Part shown: in pieces, positions 1 to 11,785 of the stretch
Position numbering within the stretch: the stretch's first letter is position 1
Layout: every line of letters starts with the position of its first letter
Assembly (NCBI RefSeq): GCF_016808335.1
Contig: NC_053141.1
Location: 3,547,326-3,611,325 of the forward strand
Length of the DNA stretch: 64,000 nucleotides
DNA from: Panicum virgatum
Lineage: Eukaryota > Streptophyta > Magnoliopsida > Poales > Poaceae
Direction of reading: 5' to 3'
Made by a program: the position numbers and the translations under genes
Notes under the pieces: model-generated
What the model was told of the DNA's origin: nothing
The model's database searches: none
Seen by the model: only the letters and a program-made list of their open reading frames with translations

Positions 1-117
1 AGAGTGGAGTGCAGCCAAATTTGATGGGGAAAAATTGTTGGAGTGGAGCTGGAAGGTGGAGTGGAGTTTGTGGAGTGGAGCTGATATTTTTGGAGTAGAG
101 TGCTCCAAACATGCCCA
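1..117. mobile_element. right end of a MITE cut by the window edge
   Basis: The first 117 bases are rich in GGAGTGGAG and GGAGTGGAGCTG blocks and finish with GTGCTCCAAACATGCCC. Read in reverse, that end (GGGCATGTTTGGAGCAC) has the form of a grass MITE terminus. The other end and the target duplication lie outside the window, so the superfamily cannot be fixed. Confidence 0.4.
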
Positions 118-744
118 TAATGTCTAATGAGTACTACAGAGCAGTGGTAGAAATATCCGCGTATGACCAAATTATAGAAAGGAGTCAAAATCAAATATTT
201 AACATAAGCTTTCAGATAGTACAAGTTGAAAGTTTGCACTTACATGATGGGCATTTCAAATATCCATTGCCTCGTACAAATCTACAAGGGACTTGACCAG
301 AGCTTTTTCATCAAAAATTTTAAGGCGACATGATGGAGGATGCAGAGACGCCTATGATTTTAACAATATAAGAAACATTAATGAGAAAAATTGATGAGTG
401 GAAGGTAAAAGAATCAAAAGTTATAGGTATTATTTAAGTACCGTAATACTTGGATACATAATGAAGTTGTAACCAACACAGCTTGGTTTGGATAAACACT
501 CATCCTGTTTAAGGCATGTTATGAAGATAGAAAGAAACATGTCTTCACACATTGTTGTGTTATATCTTCTCCGGTAACAAACACATTATGTTACGAATCA
601 CAAAGCTGATTGTGTGGTTGGATGAGAACTATGCTGCTAATTGGAAATAAAAATAAATAAATGATGCAAGTTCCATGGGCTATGGAACTTAAGCTTTAGA
701 TATTGAGTGCAAGTCACAACCTATTTACCCTAATGAATAATCTG
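118..744. other. AT-rich stretch without a recognisable gene
   Basis: A 61-codon open frame at 111-296 matches nothing I know and has no supporting splice or promoter context. I see no repeats or RNA genes here before the inverted duplication begins near 745. Confidence 0.4.
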
Positions 745-1867
745 TTTACCCCAATATCATATTTACCCTTTAACTAAGGAAGTTATCGTGATATATTATT
801 TTTATGTATTCATGTACTAATGAACAATTTACCCAGAGGAAATATCATTTACTCTTATATCATATTTACCCTTTAACGAAGGAATTTACCCTGATATACT
901 CCTGGGATTGGATTGATATCCAAAATCCAATCGGTAGAATCAAATTAAGTCCAACTAAAATTAAGAATCCATCGAATCGAATCCTAACAGGTAGTCTCTA
1001 ACATCCAGTTCTGTCCAATCCAACTCCACATCATCCAAAAAGATTCAATCTAATCCAAAATTCAAGAACGCAATGCAAGACGGTCCTCCTACCGCGGCAA
1101 ACTCACTGAAGCTGCATGGCCTTTGCTGGGCCTCATTCTACAACCATTCACCCTAATATATTGTTTTTATGTATTCATGTACTAATGAAAATTTTACCTA
1201 GAGAAAATATCATATTTCCATGCTGCTTATTGATTCCAATAAAACCCGCCAGATATGGAATTTGAAAAACAAAGACAAAACAAGTACCTCTTATAATAGA
1301 TATCATTGCCAATGATATGATCCTTCAGTTGTATGGCCTTGTCAGCAGGTGGTTGCTGACGCTGATGCAGATGACAATTAATTGAAAGGGGACACAAGTT
1401 TGGGATTCTTCAACCTCTCTGGAATTTCCATTTCAGTATTTCCGTTCTACAAATATCCTGCCTTTCTAACTCTTTTCCTGCAGGGCAGTGGAGGATACTT
1501 TTTTCTTCTTCTTGATTTGCTGCAGGGCAGTGCCATCCTTTTCCGACCTATGCAAAACTTCATCCCTCTTTCTTTTATAGGCTCTAGTCATAGATTTGCT
1601 TCCCTGGAAGAACGCACCAAAGTAAAAAAACTTGTAAAAAGGTACAAATAGATGAATATTTGAAAAAAGAAAGGTCTTACTGTGGTCGTCGACGAAAAAT
1701 CCTTGGGCAGGTTCGTTTTGTTTAACTTGTAGTGTATAAGGTACGTGAGAATTGAAAATTTTTGTGTCAAATAGGAGAGCGCATCCTTTCGCCAATTTTA
1801 TTCACCATTGTACTGCTCCATAAAGAGCATGGCCAGTAAACCACCATCATAGTCAGAATTCATCTAC

Positions 1868-2169
1868 GGGCCTGTTTGGCAGGGCTCCGGCTCTTCCAAA
1901 AACAGCTCCGGCTCCGGCTCCTCAGATGGAGCGGCTTCTTTGGTGGAGTTGGAGCCGTTTTAGAAAATGTTTGGCAAAACAGCTTCACTTGTTAGATTGA
2001 TGTGTAAGCCGCGTGAAGCCACGATTTCATGGCTTCACCTTACCTGTGTAAGCCGCCGATGGCTTTAGGACCGGCTTCACACGTGAATCCAGTTACAAAA
2101 CAAACGTTTGGGAGGGCTTCACCTGGAGCCGCTCGTGAAGCCGCTCCAGAAGCCCTCCCAAACGGGGCC
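1868..2169. mobile_element. 302-bp MITE, 3-bp TSD (TAC)
   Basis: The ends are GGGCCTGTTTGG and CCAAACGGGGCC, imperfect terminal inverted repeats that continue inward (CAGGGCTCCGG against the complement of CCAGAAGCCCT). TAC flanks both sides (1865-1867 and 2170-2172). The matching site in the right arm near 10960-10970 has no insert and reads GGCATGCAGACGAAT, so the insertion is confirmed by an empty site. The interior repeats AGCCGCTC/GTGAAGCC words. The TIR resembles Tourist/PIF-Harbinger elements, although TAC is not their usual TWA target. Confidence 0.8.
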
Positions 2170-2541
2170 TACATGCCCTCCCATGCAACATGGGCCTGCT
2201 TTCTTTGACAAACTAGAGATTCATCTAACACAGCTTCTAGTTTTTATATGATGATCGCGCAATTTTCATTGCCTGCAGCCAAGGGTTCACTTGAGTTGTT
2301 ACTACAACTTAGAAATTCAAATTGATTGTGTCTTTGGTTGTAACAAAAGACAAACCATTGGTCATCATCACCAATTATAGGAACAGATATCTGTAAAAAC
2401 AAATTTGTAAGCCTCTGAAGATAAGCCATACACAAACACACGGGAGACACATGTAGGTTCATTTTACCAGCTATAATTTCTTCACCAAAGTTGCCTTATC
2501 CTCATCTTTAGATAGAGCTGCAGAAAAAAACTTCTGATAAT

Positions 2542-3594
2542 TGTCGGTACCCTGCAACTGGGGTACCCACTCCTACTGTGCCAAGACTCGCGTAGTTATC
2601 CGTAACTACGCCCTAAGGAGCTGAGCAGCCGGACCCCTGGGATCCGACTCCATCTCACCGGACCAACGGTCCCGGACCCGCTTCCCGCTCAGGGACGGGT
2701 CCGGTGTCACCACGTGTCCTAGAGGTTGAAATGCTCAGCACCTGTGGCCGCGGACCCGGACCCCCGCAGGTGGGTCCGGGACCCCCACGTGCCATCCGGA
2801 CTCCCGTGAGCTCTCGGCTCAGCTAGCTGCTCGGGAGGGGTCCGGAGCCGCCGCGTGTCACGAAGAAGCGGGTGCGGGCGCAAGCCTTCCGCTCGAAGCT
2901 CCCTCACCCACCCACATTAAGTGCGAGTGGTTGAGGCGTGCTCTGCTACCGCTGGGCACGGGGCAGCTTTTGTCGGTCCACACTGTGGATCGCCAGTTAC
3001 CGAGGTACACAGTGCAGCCGCATGCGCCGCATCCGCGCAGAGCCCGTCTGCCGCATTAAATGGATATGACGGCACGGCACCCTTTCATCATACCGCCTAC
3101 GCCGCAATCTACACGGCCCGTTCAGCTACGCAGCAGGCTACGGCAAGCTACGCCGCAAGCTACGCCCTGGCGCCATTTCGACAAGACAGGGCATGGCTAT
3201 GCCGGTCGGAAGATTCCCACGGGCAAAGCAAGGAAATCCCGGAATAAGATCTTTCCTAGGTGTAACACCGTAATAGCGCTAGGCAATTCGTATTAAATAC
3301 AACATCATTAGGCCCACCTGTTGGGGACTCAACGGCCATGTACGCGCCTCCCTTGAGATATAAAAGGGAGGCGCTCGCTGCACACTCAACACTCTCTAAA
3401 GCCAGACACAAGCAATACAACACTCAGTGGACGTAGGGTATTACGCTTCGGCGGCCCGAACCACTCTAAACGCTGGTGTTCATTGTTTTCTAGATCGAGA
3501 TCGAACTAAGCTCAGCTACCCCTCGAGTTCATACTCCCATAGGGTTTAGGCGGGTGCATTCCGCCACCCGGCTGTGGGTTAGCACACCACGACA
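2542..3594 (+). repeat. 5' LTR of the gypsy-like element
   Basis: The LTR begins TGTCGG and ends CACGACA. A TATA box (TATAAAA, 3359-3365) lies in the 3' part of the LTR, where transcription would start. The partner LTR is 5253-6305. Confidence 0.85.
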
Positions 3595-3653
3595 TTTGGC
3601 GTGCCAGGTAGGGGAAGCTTTAGCTAGTTTTAGTTCATCTCTTGCTCATCTCT

Positions 3654-3941
3654 ATGGTTCAGGTGGTTGAGCACTCCCACCACGATGACGACGTGGAGAT
3701 GACGGAGGGTGTGGTGTCACCCGCGCCATGCGTCTCTCGCCTTCCTGCACCAAGGGCAACCGTGCCCGTGGAGCAGCCACCATCGGCAGCGGCGCGCACT
3801 GCACGTCGGCGAGAGTCAGAGCGCCCGTCAAGGGCCCCCTCACAAGCTGCGAGTGGCGGAGCGCTGGCGGCAGCTAGGGAGTTGCTTCGCAACCCTCCGG
3901 CTGCTACAACCTCGCCAGACGCCCCGAGGCCCTTCCTTTAG
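3654..3941 (+). pseudogene. gag N-terminal remnant of the LTR element
   Basis: An open frame downstream of the primer-binding region contains ARRRESERPSRAPSQA followed by GALAAARELLRNPPAA. That low-complexity Ala/Arg/Ser-rich start is typical of gag in grass Tat-lineage gypsy elements. The frame stops at 3941, before any capsid or zinc-knuckle motif, so this is a truncated gag of about 95 codons. Codon 1 could be the ATG at 3642 or at 3654. No other retroelement protein is present in the interior. Confidence 0.5.
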
Positions 3942-4114
3942 CTCCAGCACGACGCCACCCGGCTGTGGCGAGCGCCCGGGGGCCAGAGCTCGCGCGGCAA
4001 GCGCCCGCGTCAGCAGGATGGCGACAGCGGGTCATCCTCTCCCAGCTCGTCATCAAGCAGGTCTGGGAGGAGCACAGCTTCAACAAATCCCAGCTCGCAG
4101 CATACCTCACTCAT

Positions 4115-4275
4115 GTGAGGAAGCCCGCTCCGGCGGAAAGCCGACTCCGGTCGCATCAAGCCGCTCCGGCAGAAAGCCGACTCCGGTCGCACCAAGCCCG
4201 CTCTAGCGGAAAGCCCACTCCGGTCGCACTAAGCCGACTCTGGTGGCTCTCTCCGATGTTAAGCCGACTCCGATT
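4115..4275 (+). repeat. short tandem repeat inside the LTR element
   Basis: A unit of about 36 bp built on GCGGAAAGCCGACTCCGGTC recurs about four times with decay (GCTCCGGCGGAAAGCCGACT, GCTCCGGCAGAAAGCCGACT, GCTCTAGCGGAAAGCCCACT). It lies in the non-coding interior. Confidence 0.6.
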
Positions 4276-4369
4276 GCACCTCCGACTCTACATCTCTGTA
4301 AGTCCTACCCTTAGAGGCCCTGCAGGGAATAAAACATTTTCCTTTGTAACTAGGTAGTACTTCCGTGTG

Positions 4370-4980
4370 GTCCAGTCCGGTGAGCCTCCCCCGTGGAGGG
4401 GTCCGGACCTCTGCGAACCAGGTTCAGGGAAGTGTACTCACCCTCCGGGGAGGTCCGGAGCCGTGTAGCCGCTTAGTCTGGTTCCGTACCCTAAGACTGC
4501 ATGCTCTACCTCCCTAGGGCGAGTACCGTAGTACCTAAGACTGGCGGTCCAGAGGTCCGGACAGCTCCGACCTCATAAACCCGTGTTCTGGCTTATATCG
4601 CACATCTCATGTACATCTAGTTACAAAGGAAAAGTTTATTCTCAGTTCGCCTCTAAGGATGTTACATTCTAATTTCAATCTACGCATTCTGTTTGCGCTA
4701 ACCCCCACATGGCTTCTTACTCTTGTGCGGTGATTGTGGTCCGAATTGAGTTGGCTAGCTAGTGACTTAGCTCGAGACCCCTCATGGAAGAGAGGGGTTC
4801 GGACCCTTGGGAACCTGCAGGTTCAGGGAAGCGCACTCATTCTCCGGGGAGGTCCGGAGCCGTGTAGCCGTTTAGCCTGGTTCCGTACCCTAAGCCTGCA
4901 CGCACCACCTCCTGTGAATGAGTGTCGTAGTACCTAGGACTGGGAACCTGGAGGTCCGGACTTTCTCTTAACCTAAAGGC
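4370..4980 (+). repeat. two-copy direct repeat inside the LTR element
   Basis: A segment of roughly 190 bp at 4380-4570 recurs at 4795-4975. It carries CTCCGGGGAGGTCCGGAGCC, GGTTCCGTACCCTAAG and a GTAGTACCTA-GACTGG ending. It lies upstream of the 3' LTR and has no coding capacity. Confidence 0.65.
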
Positions 4981-5252
4981 CAGCCCCTTGAGCTCCGTTC
5001 ACTGAGCCTAGTTGTCTATCTCAAAGGATCACAGCCAACAGGATTTGGGACCCGTGGGCATGCTACTAAGCATCTATCTTGAGTCATGTGCAGTTCCAAA
5101 CGTGATGATGCAACAGGTGACCCAAAGGATGGACGACGCAGGACAAGACCCTTGCGGCGCGCACCGCTGGGCGCCAGAAGCAGCCAAGTTGCTCACAGTA
5201 GTGGCCCCACCTGCGGGTTCGTTGCCTCTCCCGAGGCGGGCCCGGGGGCCTT

Positions 5253-6305
5253 TGTCAGTACCATGCAACTGAGGTACCCACTCCTACTGTGCCAAGACTC
5301 GCGTAGTTATCCGTAACTACGCCCTAAGGAGCTGAGCAGCCGGACCCCTGGGGTCCGACTCCATCTCACCGGACCAACGGTCCCGGACCCGCTTCCCGCT
5401 CGGGGACGGGTCCGGTGTCACCACGTGTCCCAGAGGTGGAAATGCTCAGCACCTGTGGCCGCGGACCCAGAGCCCCGCAGGTGGGTCCGGAACCCCCACG
5501 TGCCATCCGGACTCCCGTGAGCTCTCGGCTCAGCTAGCTGCTCGGGAGGGGTCCGGAGCCGCCGCGTGTCACGAAGACGCGGGCGCAGGCGCAAGCCTTC
5601 CGCTGGAAGCTCCCTCACCCACCCGCATTAAGTGCGAGTGGTTGAGACTTGCTCTGCTGCCGCTAGGCACAGGGCAGCTTTTGTCGGTCCACACTGTGGA
5701 TCGCCAGTTACCGAGGTACATAGTGCAGCCGCATGCGCCGCATCCGCGCAGAGCCCGTCTGCCGCATTAAATGGATACGATGGCACGACACTCTTTCATC
5801 ATACCGCCTACGCCGCAAGATACACGGTCCGTTCAGCTACGCGGCAGGCTACGACAAGCTACGCCGCAAGCTACGCCCTGGCGCTGTTTCGACAAGACAG
5901 GGCATGGCTATGCTGGTCGGAAGATTCCCACGGGCAAAACAAGGAAATCCTGGAATAAGATCTTTACCAGGCGTAACACCATAATAGCGCTAGGCCATTC
6001 GTATTAAATACAACATCGTTAGACCCACCTGTCGGGGACTCAATGACCATGTACGCGCCTCCCTTGAGATATAAAAGGGAGGCGCTCGCTGCACACTCAA
6101 CACTCTCTAAAGCCAGACACAAGCAATACAACACTCAGTGGACGTAGGGTATTACGCTTCGGCGGCCCGAACCACTCTAAACACTGGTGTTCATTGTGTT
6201 CTAAATCAAGATCGAACTAAGCGCAGCTACCCCTCGAGTTCATACTCCCATAGGGCTTAGGCGGGTGCATTCCGCCACCCGGTTGTGGGTTAGCACACCA
6301 CGACT
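5253..6305 (+). repeat. 3' LTR of the gypsy-like element
   Basis: The LTR begins TGTCAG, contains GAGATATAAAAGGGAGG like the 5' copy, and ends CACGACT. The last base is T where the 5' LTR has A. The bases after it rejoin the left arm of the inverted duplication. Confidence 0.85.
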
Positions 6306-8559
6306 AGAACACTTAGGAAAAATAAGAGGAAGGTTAGTTTGCCATTGGAGATCATTTTGTCAATTCAAGGTGAGTCGAACTTACCAAGGATTGTAGCAAG
6401 GAAAAAAGTCTGGATCTGAAAGAATGATGTTTGAAGCCAGTTCTGCAATCAAACTTGAAGCATTCCACAAATGCTTTTGACAATGATGAGGTCGATTTTG
6501 CAGCTGGACTCAAAGGACTCGGACAGTACAATTCTAGTAATATGGTCAACCCACTGATATTTATCAATACATCTCTGTCGATACAATTCAATACATAGTC
6601 AGTATATTAGTGCTACTGGCAGGTAAATAGAACATGACAAGTCTTCAGAAACTTACGCTTAGCGTAAACCATGGCTGCAACACACAAGATTCCTGGTCTG
6701 AGAGATCACATCGTTCCCCATTTGTTTGTGTTTGTTAAACTTCTTAACTAGAGATGCAAATGGATTTTTGAGGCGCCGGGAATGAGCCCTCATCCTTTTA
6801 TTTTCTTCTCATCTTCTTGCGGCTGCCTTCGTCCTGGTTAAATTCACCTTGAGGACTGAAAGAAGATGCAATATAGAAGCAGAATTGTTCTTGAGGGGTG
6901 AAAGAAGATGCGGTGCATAACTAGAATTGTTCTTGGCTAGAGATGAAAGATGACTAGAAAGCCAATTTCCAATGCATGGAGACTCTAAACTCTCATAAGC
7001 ATTGACAATAGGGTTGGGTGACTTTGGTACCAACTCATTAGTATGAATGTCCAACTCGGGAGCCTTCTATTTGTTCTGAAGTTGTCTCACCATAACTGAG
7101 GCATGTGCGCGCACTATATCATCTATGGTGCCCTCAAGACTGTGTACTAAGTGTAGCTTAGAGTGATGTATGGCAAGGTTGAATGAAGCTATCTGCTGTG
7201 ATGAAAGCTTTTCGATAGTTGGTGCCAACAATTCTCTCAATGAAACAATGCACACAAATGTGCCATCTTCGTATTCCTGAAAGTGGCAGTGTGACACATA
7301 TAGTGTGTTTTAGTGGAACATTTGTGCTCAACTTCAATGTACATTAATGGTTACATCTGTGCATACCTTTTCTTTGCCAACGAGGGGCATGTCTGGGACT
7401 AATGCCACGGATTCAACATCCCCATCAACAACAGACTTATGTTCAACATCGTTAGCATCAGCCTAATGACCATACACAGTGTCGTCCCATGGTCTTAGGT
7501 AAAATCAGGCACAAAAAAGTGTATTTCAGTGATTTTCGTAGACATAATTTCAACAATTTATAGCATATGGTAAACATCGTAGAATAAAAATATTACCTTT
7601 AGTTTCTTATGATCTAAATGTGAAAAGCTCTTCACAATATGTTAATTATAGTAATTGATTCGTGGAACCATAAAAGCAGCACCCACCATGACTTCATCAC
7701 ATTCAACATTGTCCATAAAAAAATATCTGTCGAGCATAATTCACTTTAAGAGAGAATTTTTGTCCCAAGAAAAATGAAAAGATAATAGAGGCTTACATGC
7801 ATGAGCACAACATTCATAATGGATCCACCCTTATGATTTGAGGTATCGGATATCAAATTCGCCAATATCATCTGGCACCAATCAATTTGATATATCCTCT
7901 CCAATTTCTGGACCAATTTCATGTCTTTGGGAAGAATGTAGTGTGATGTACTGGGTAGCAGAATTTTGTTAAATAGTAGTAAAAAGAAGCAATTGACTTG
8001 GAAGTTATCATCCCCGATCCTCTTAGCACACTCAATTGCTTGTTTGATACCATGTATAGTAATACTTTCGCACTTATCTGCTCTAGAGGCCCAACGTAGC
8101 CACTCTGAAGTACCCTTCTCCTTCAATGGCCTTAGTAATGATGTCAACGATCTTAGAAATTTATATTGCATAATGCGTGGTGCAGAATAGGTGTTTATGA
8201 CTTGACTCTTTGATAGTTACAACATGGATTGAAAGGTTAAGAAATATGTTGATATTTATAATTCCTTATAATTACAGGGCGAACATGAATTATGTACTGG
8301 ATAGTGACCATGAACCATATATGAAATAGGTATACGCTAGTCAGTGGAAATTTATTTGTACACACTATCATCCAACTTATATTAATTAATTTAATGATAC
8401 AAAATAACGAAACTATTATTTGTTTGATAGGGTAACGAAGGATCTAACATGCGGTTTGGCGCAAAACATCTATTGAGCATCGTGCCACTACTGTCAGAAC
8501 AAGCGATCTTGAGGATCCAAAACCTTGGTTTTGAAACTCACTTGACTTCTCCTTTAAGG

Positions 8560-11422
8560 ACCTAATAAGCAGGGATACGATCCGAGGGCTAGCAAGAAAA
8601 TACAAGGTGGTGAATTACAACAGCAGTGAATGTGTTGTGCTGAATGTGGACCCTGAAAGTCAATGCTTCATCACGCCTAATGTGGTGAGCATGGTTTATG
8701 GTGTTCCATATCATTCGGAATCAAAGGTAAGGCCATTGAAGGATAAGAAGGGTCATTCATAGGGGCTATGTTGGGCCTTTAGAGCAGATAAGGGCGAAAG
8801 TATTACTCTACATGGTATCAAATAAGCAATTGAGTTTGCTAAGAGGAGTGGGGATGATAACTTCAAAGCTAAGTGCTTCTTTTTACTGCTATTTAACAAG
8901 ATACTGCTACCAAGTACATCACACTACATTCTTCCAAAAGACATGAAATTGGTTCAGAAATTGGAGAAAATAGGTCAAATTGATTGGTGCCAGATGGTAT
9001 TGGAGAATTTGATCTCTGGTATCTCAAATTAAGGGTGGATCCATTATGAATGATGCACTCATGCTTGTAAGCCTCTATCTTTTCATTTTCTTAGGACAAA
9101 AATTCCCTCTCTAATAGTGAATTAGGCCTGGCATTCATGGACAATGTTGAATGTGATGAAGTCATGATGGGTAATGCTTTTATGGTTCCTCGAATCAATT
9201 ACTATAATGAACATATTAATAACTTTTCGCATTTAGATCATAAGAAACTAAAGGTAATGTTTTTACCAATGAAGTTTACCATATGCTATAAATTGTTGAA
9301 ATTATGCCTACGAAAATCACTAAAATGCACTTTCTATGCCTGCTTTTAGCTTAAGACCATGGGGCAATATTGTGTATGGTCGTCAGGCTGATGCTGAAGA
9401 TGTTAAACCTAAGGACATTGTTGATGAGGCTGTTGAATCTGAGGCCGTATTTCCAAACATGCCCCTTGCTAACAAAGAAAAGGTACACAAATGTAACCGT
9501 TAATGTACATTGAAGTTGAGCGCAAATGTTCTGCTAAAACACACTATATGTGCCAAACTGCCACTTTCAGGAATATGAAGATGACACATTTGTGTGCATT
9601 GTTTCGTTAAAGAATTGTTGGTGCCAACTATTGAAAAGCTTCTAGCACAGCAGAAAGCTTCATTCAACCTTGGCATACATCACTCTCGGCAAAACTTAGT
9701 ACACAGCCTTGAGGGCACCATCAATGATATAGTGCGTGCACATGGCTCAGTTATGGTAAGAAAACTTCAGAACGAAGAGAAAGCTCTCGAGTTGGACATT
9801 CATATATACTACTGAGTTGGTACCAAAGTCACCCAACCCTATTGTCAATGCTTCTGAGAGTTTAGAGTCACCAGGCATTGGAAATTGGCTTTAAAGTCAT
9901 CTTTCATCTATAGCCAAGAACAATTCTGGTTATGTATCGCATCTTCTTTCAGCCCTCCAGAACAATTCTACTTCTTCATCACATCTTCTTTCAGCCCTCA
10001 AGGGGAATTTAACCAGGATGAAGGCAGCTGAGTAGATGAGAAGAAAACCAAAAAATAAAAGGACAAGGGCTCATTCCCGACGCCTCAAAAATCCATTTGC
10101 ATCTCCAGTCAAGAAGTTTAACAAACAGAAGCAAATGGGAAAAGATGTGATCTCTCAGACCAAGAATCTTGTGTGTTGCAACCACGGTTTACATAAAGAG
10201 TAAGTTTCTGAAAACTTGTCATGTTCTATTTACCTACCTGTAGCACTCATTTACCCTTAGGATAAGATTTATCTGACTATGTATTCAATTGTATTGATAG
10301 AGATGTATTAATAAATATCAGTGGGTTGACCATTACTGGAATTGTACTCGCCATGTCCTTTGAGTCCACTAGCAAAATCGGCCTCAGCATTGTCAAAGCA
10401 TTTGTGGATTGCTTCAGGTTTGATTGCAGAATGGCTTCAAAAATCATACTTTTGGGATCCAGACTTTTTTTTCTTGCCACAATCCTTGGTAAGTTCGACA
10501 CAACATGAATTGACAGAATGGTCTCCAATAGCAAACTAACCTTCCTCTTGTTTTTCCTAAGTGCAGCAGTTGATTATTGATGATGACGAAATATTAGTAG
10601 AAGATTTTTCTGCAGCTGTCTAAAGATGAGGACAAAGCAACTCCGGTGAAGAAATTATAGTTGGTAAAATGAATTTACATGTGTCTTCCATGCGTCTGTG
10701 TGTATGACTTATCTTCAGAGCCTTACAAGTTTGTTTCTATAGATATTTGTTCTTATAATTGGTGGTGATGACCAATGGTTTGTCTTTTGTTACAACCGAA
10801 AACACAGTCAATTTGAATTTCTGAGGTGCAACAACAACTACAGTGAATCCTTGGCTAAAGTCAAGAAAAACTGTGCGATCGTCATATCAAAACTAGAAGT
10901 TGTGTTAGGTGAATTGCTAGTTTCTCATAGAAAGCAAGCCCGTGTTGCATGGGAGGGCATGCAGACGAATTTTGACTACGACGGTGGTTCATTGGCCATG
11001 CTCTTTATGGAGCAGTATAATGGTGAACAAAATTGGCAAAAGGATGCGCTCTCCTATCTAACACAAAAAGCTTCGATTCTCATGTACCTTATACACCACA
11101 AGTTAAAAAAAGTGAAACTGCCCAAGGATTTTCTGTCGACGACCGCAGTAAGGCCTTTCTTTTTCAAATATTCATCTATTTGCCAATATTTGTATCTTCC
11201 TACAAGTATTTAAACTTTGGTGTAGTCTTCCACGAAAGCAAATCTATGACTGGAACCTATAATAAAAGAAAGTGGGATGAAGTTTTGCATATGTTGGAAA
11301 AGGATGGCACTGCCTTGCAGGAAATCAAGAAGAAGAAAAAACTATATGCCCCTGCCCCGTCAGAAAAGAGTCAGAAAGGCAGGATATTTGTAGAACCGAA
11401 TACTGAAATGGAAATTCCATAG
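8560..11422 (+). pseudogene. Ulp1 (C48 peptidase)-like gene remnant, right arm
   Basis: This is the plus-strand partner of the left-arm remnant. It adds a 5' exon the left arm lacks (about 8565-8727), reading LISRDTIRGLARKYKVV and FITPNVVSMVYGVP, a form seen at the start of grass Ulp1-like and plant-mobile-domain proteins. Then come a broken stretch with stops (8728-9030), helical segments (9594-9815, 10326-10508), and the peptidase-like core: GGDDQWFVFCYN near 10761-10796 and FDYDGGSLAMLFMEQYNGEQ near 10971-11030. Gln (10773-10775) and Gly (10983-10985) occupy the catalytic His and Cys positions. Several in-frame stops mean no full product can be made. Confidence 0.6.
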
Positions 11423-11785
11423 AGATTGAAGAATTTTGATCTTGTGTCCCCTTTCAGTTGTCCTCTGTGTCAGCTTCGACAACCACCTGCTGACAAGGCC
11501 ATACAACTAAATGATCATATCATTGGCAATGATGTCTATTATAAGAGGTACTTGTTTTGTCTTTGTTTTTTCAAATTCTGGTAGGTTTTCTTGGAATCAG
11601 CAAGCAGCATGGCAAATATGATATTTTTTCTGGGTAAATTGTTCATTACATGAATACATAAAATCAATATATCAGTGTAAATGCCTTAGTTAAAGGGTAA
11701 ATGATATTTTTTCTGGATAATATATGAATACATAAAAATAATATATCAATGCAAATTCCTTAGTTACAGGGTAAATAAGATATCA

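Larger units (their letters stand above)
2542..6305 (+). mobile_element. non-autonomous Ty3/gypsy-like LTR retrotransposon (gag remnant only)
   Basis: Two direct LTRs of about 1053 bp (2542-3594 and 5253-6305) flank a 1658-bp interior. The interior starts TTTGGCGTGCCAGGTAGGGG, the post-LTR motif usual in grass gypsy elements, and ends in a GC-rich purine tract (CGGGCCCGGGGGCCTT) before the 3' LTR. It encodes only a gag-like N-terminus; protease, reverse transcriptase, RNase H and integrase are absent, so movement would need proteins from a relative. The LTRs differ by several dozen substitutions by eye. No 5-bp target duplication is evident (ATAAT on the left, AGAAC on the right). Confidence 0.85.
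1390..8171 (-). pseudogene. Ulp1 (C48 peptidase)-like gene remnant, left arm
   Basis: Read on the minus strand from about 8171 to 1390, this is a decayed multi-exon gene. Recognisable pieces are a segment ending in LPKDMKLVQKLERI (7746-8171), a helical piece (7067-7297), KSPNPIVNAYESLESP (6809-7054), a piece with ISGLTILLELY (6352-6591), and the peptidase-like core with DDDQWFVFCYNQ (2244-2462) followed by DYDGG near 1845. In C48 peptidases the core reads H-W then N-x-x-D-C-G. Here the His position is Gln and the Cys position is Gly, so catalysis would be absent. A MITE and an LTR retrotransposon interrupt it. Such Ulp1-like genes are known cargo of grass Mutator-like elements, but I saw no MULE termini here. 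Confidence 0.6.
745..11785. repeat. large inverted duplication (palindrome) carrying a Ulp1-like gene
   Basis: The minus strand of about 745-8140 and the plus strand of about 8728-11785 are diverged copies of one sequence, separated by a unique spacer at 8141-8727. Paired landmarks are: Ulp1-like segment 1800-2460 with 10670-11030; helix-rich segments 6352-6591 with 10277-10534 and 7067-7297 with 9594-9815; segment 7746-8140 with 8728-9110; and an AT-rich outer repeat containing TTTACCCT near 745-900 with 11640-11785. The left arm is longer because it also holds a MITE (1868-2169), an LTR element (2542-6305) and a roughly 245-bp insert near 900-1148. Introns and intergenic parts are duplicated as well as exons, so this is a DNA-level inverted duplication. 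Confidence 0.85.
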
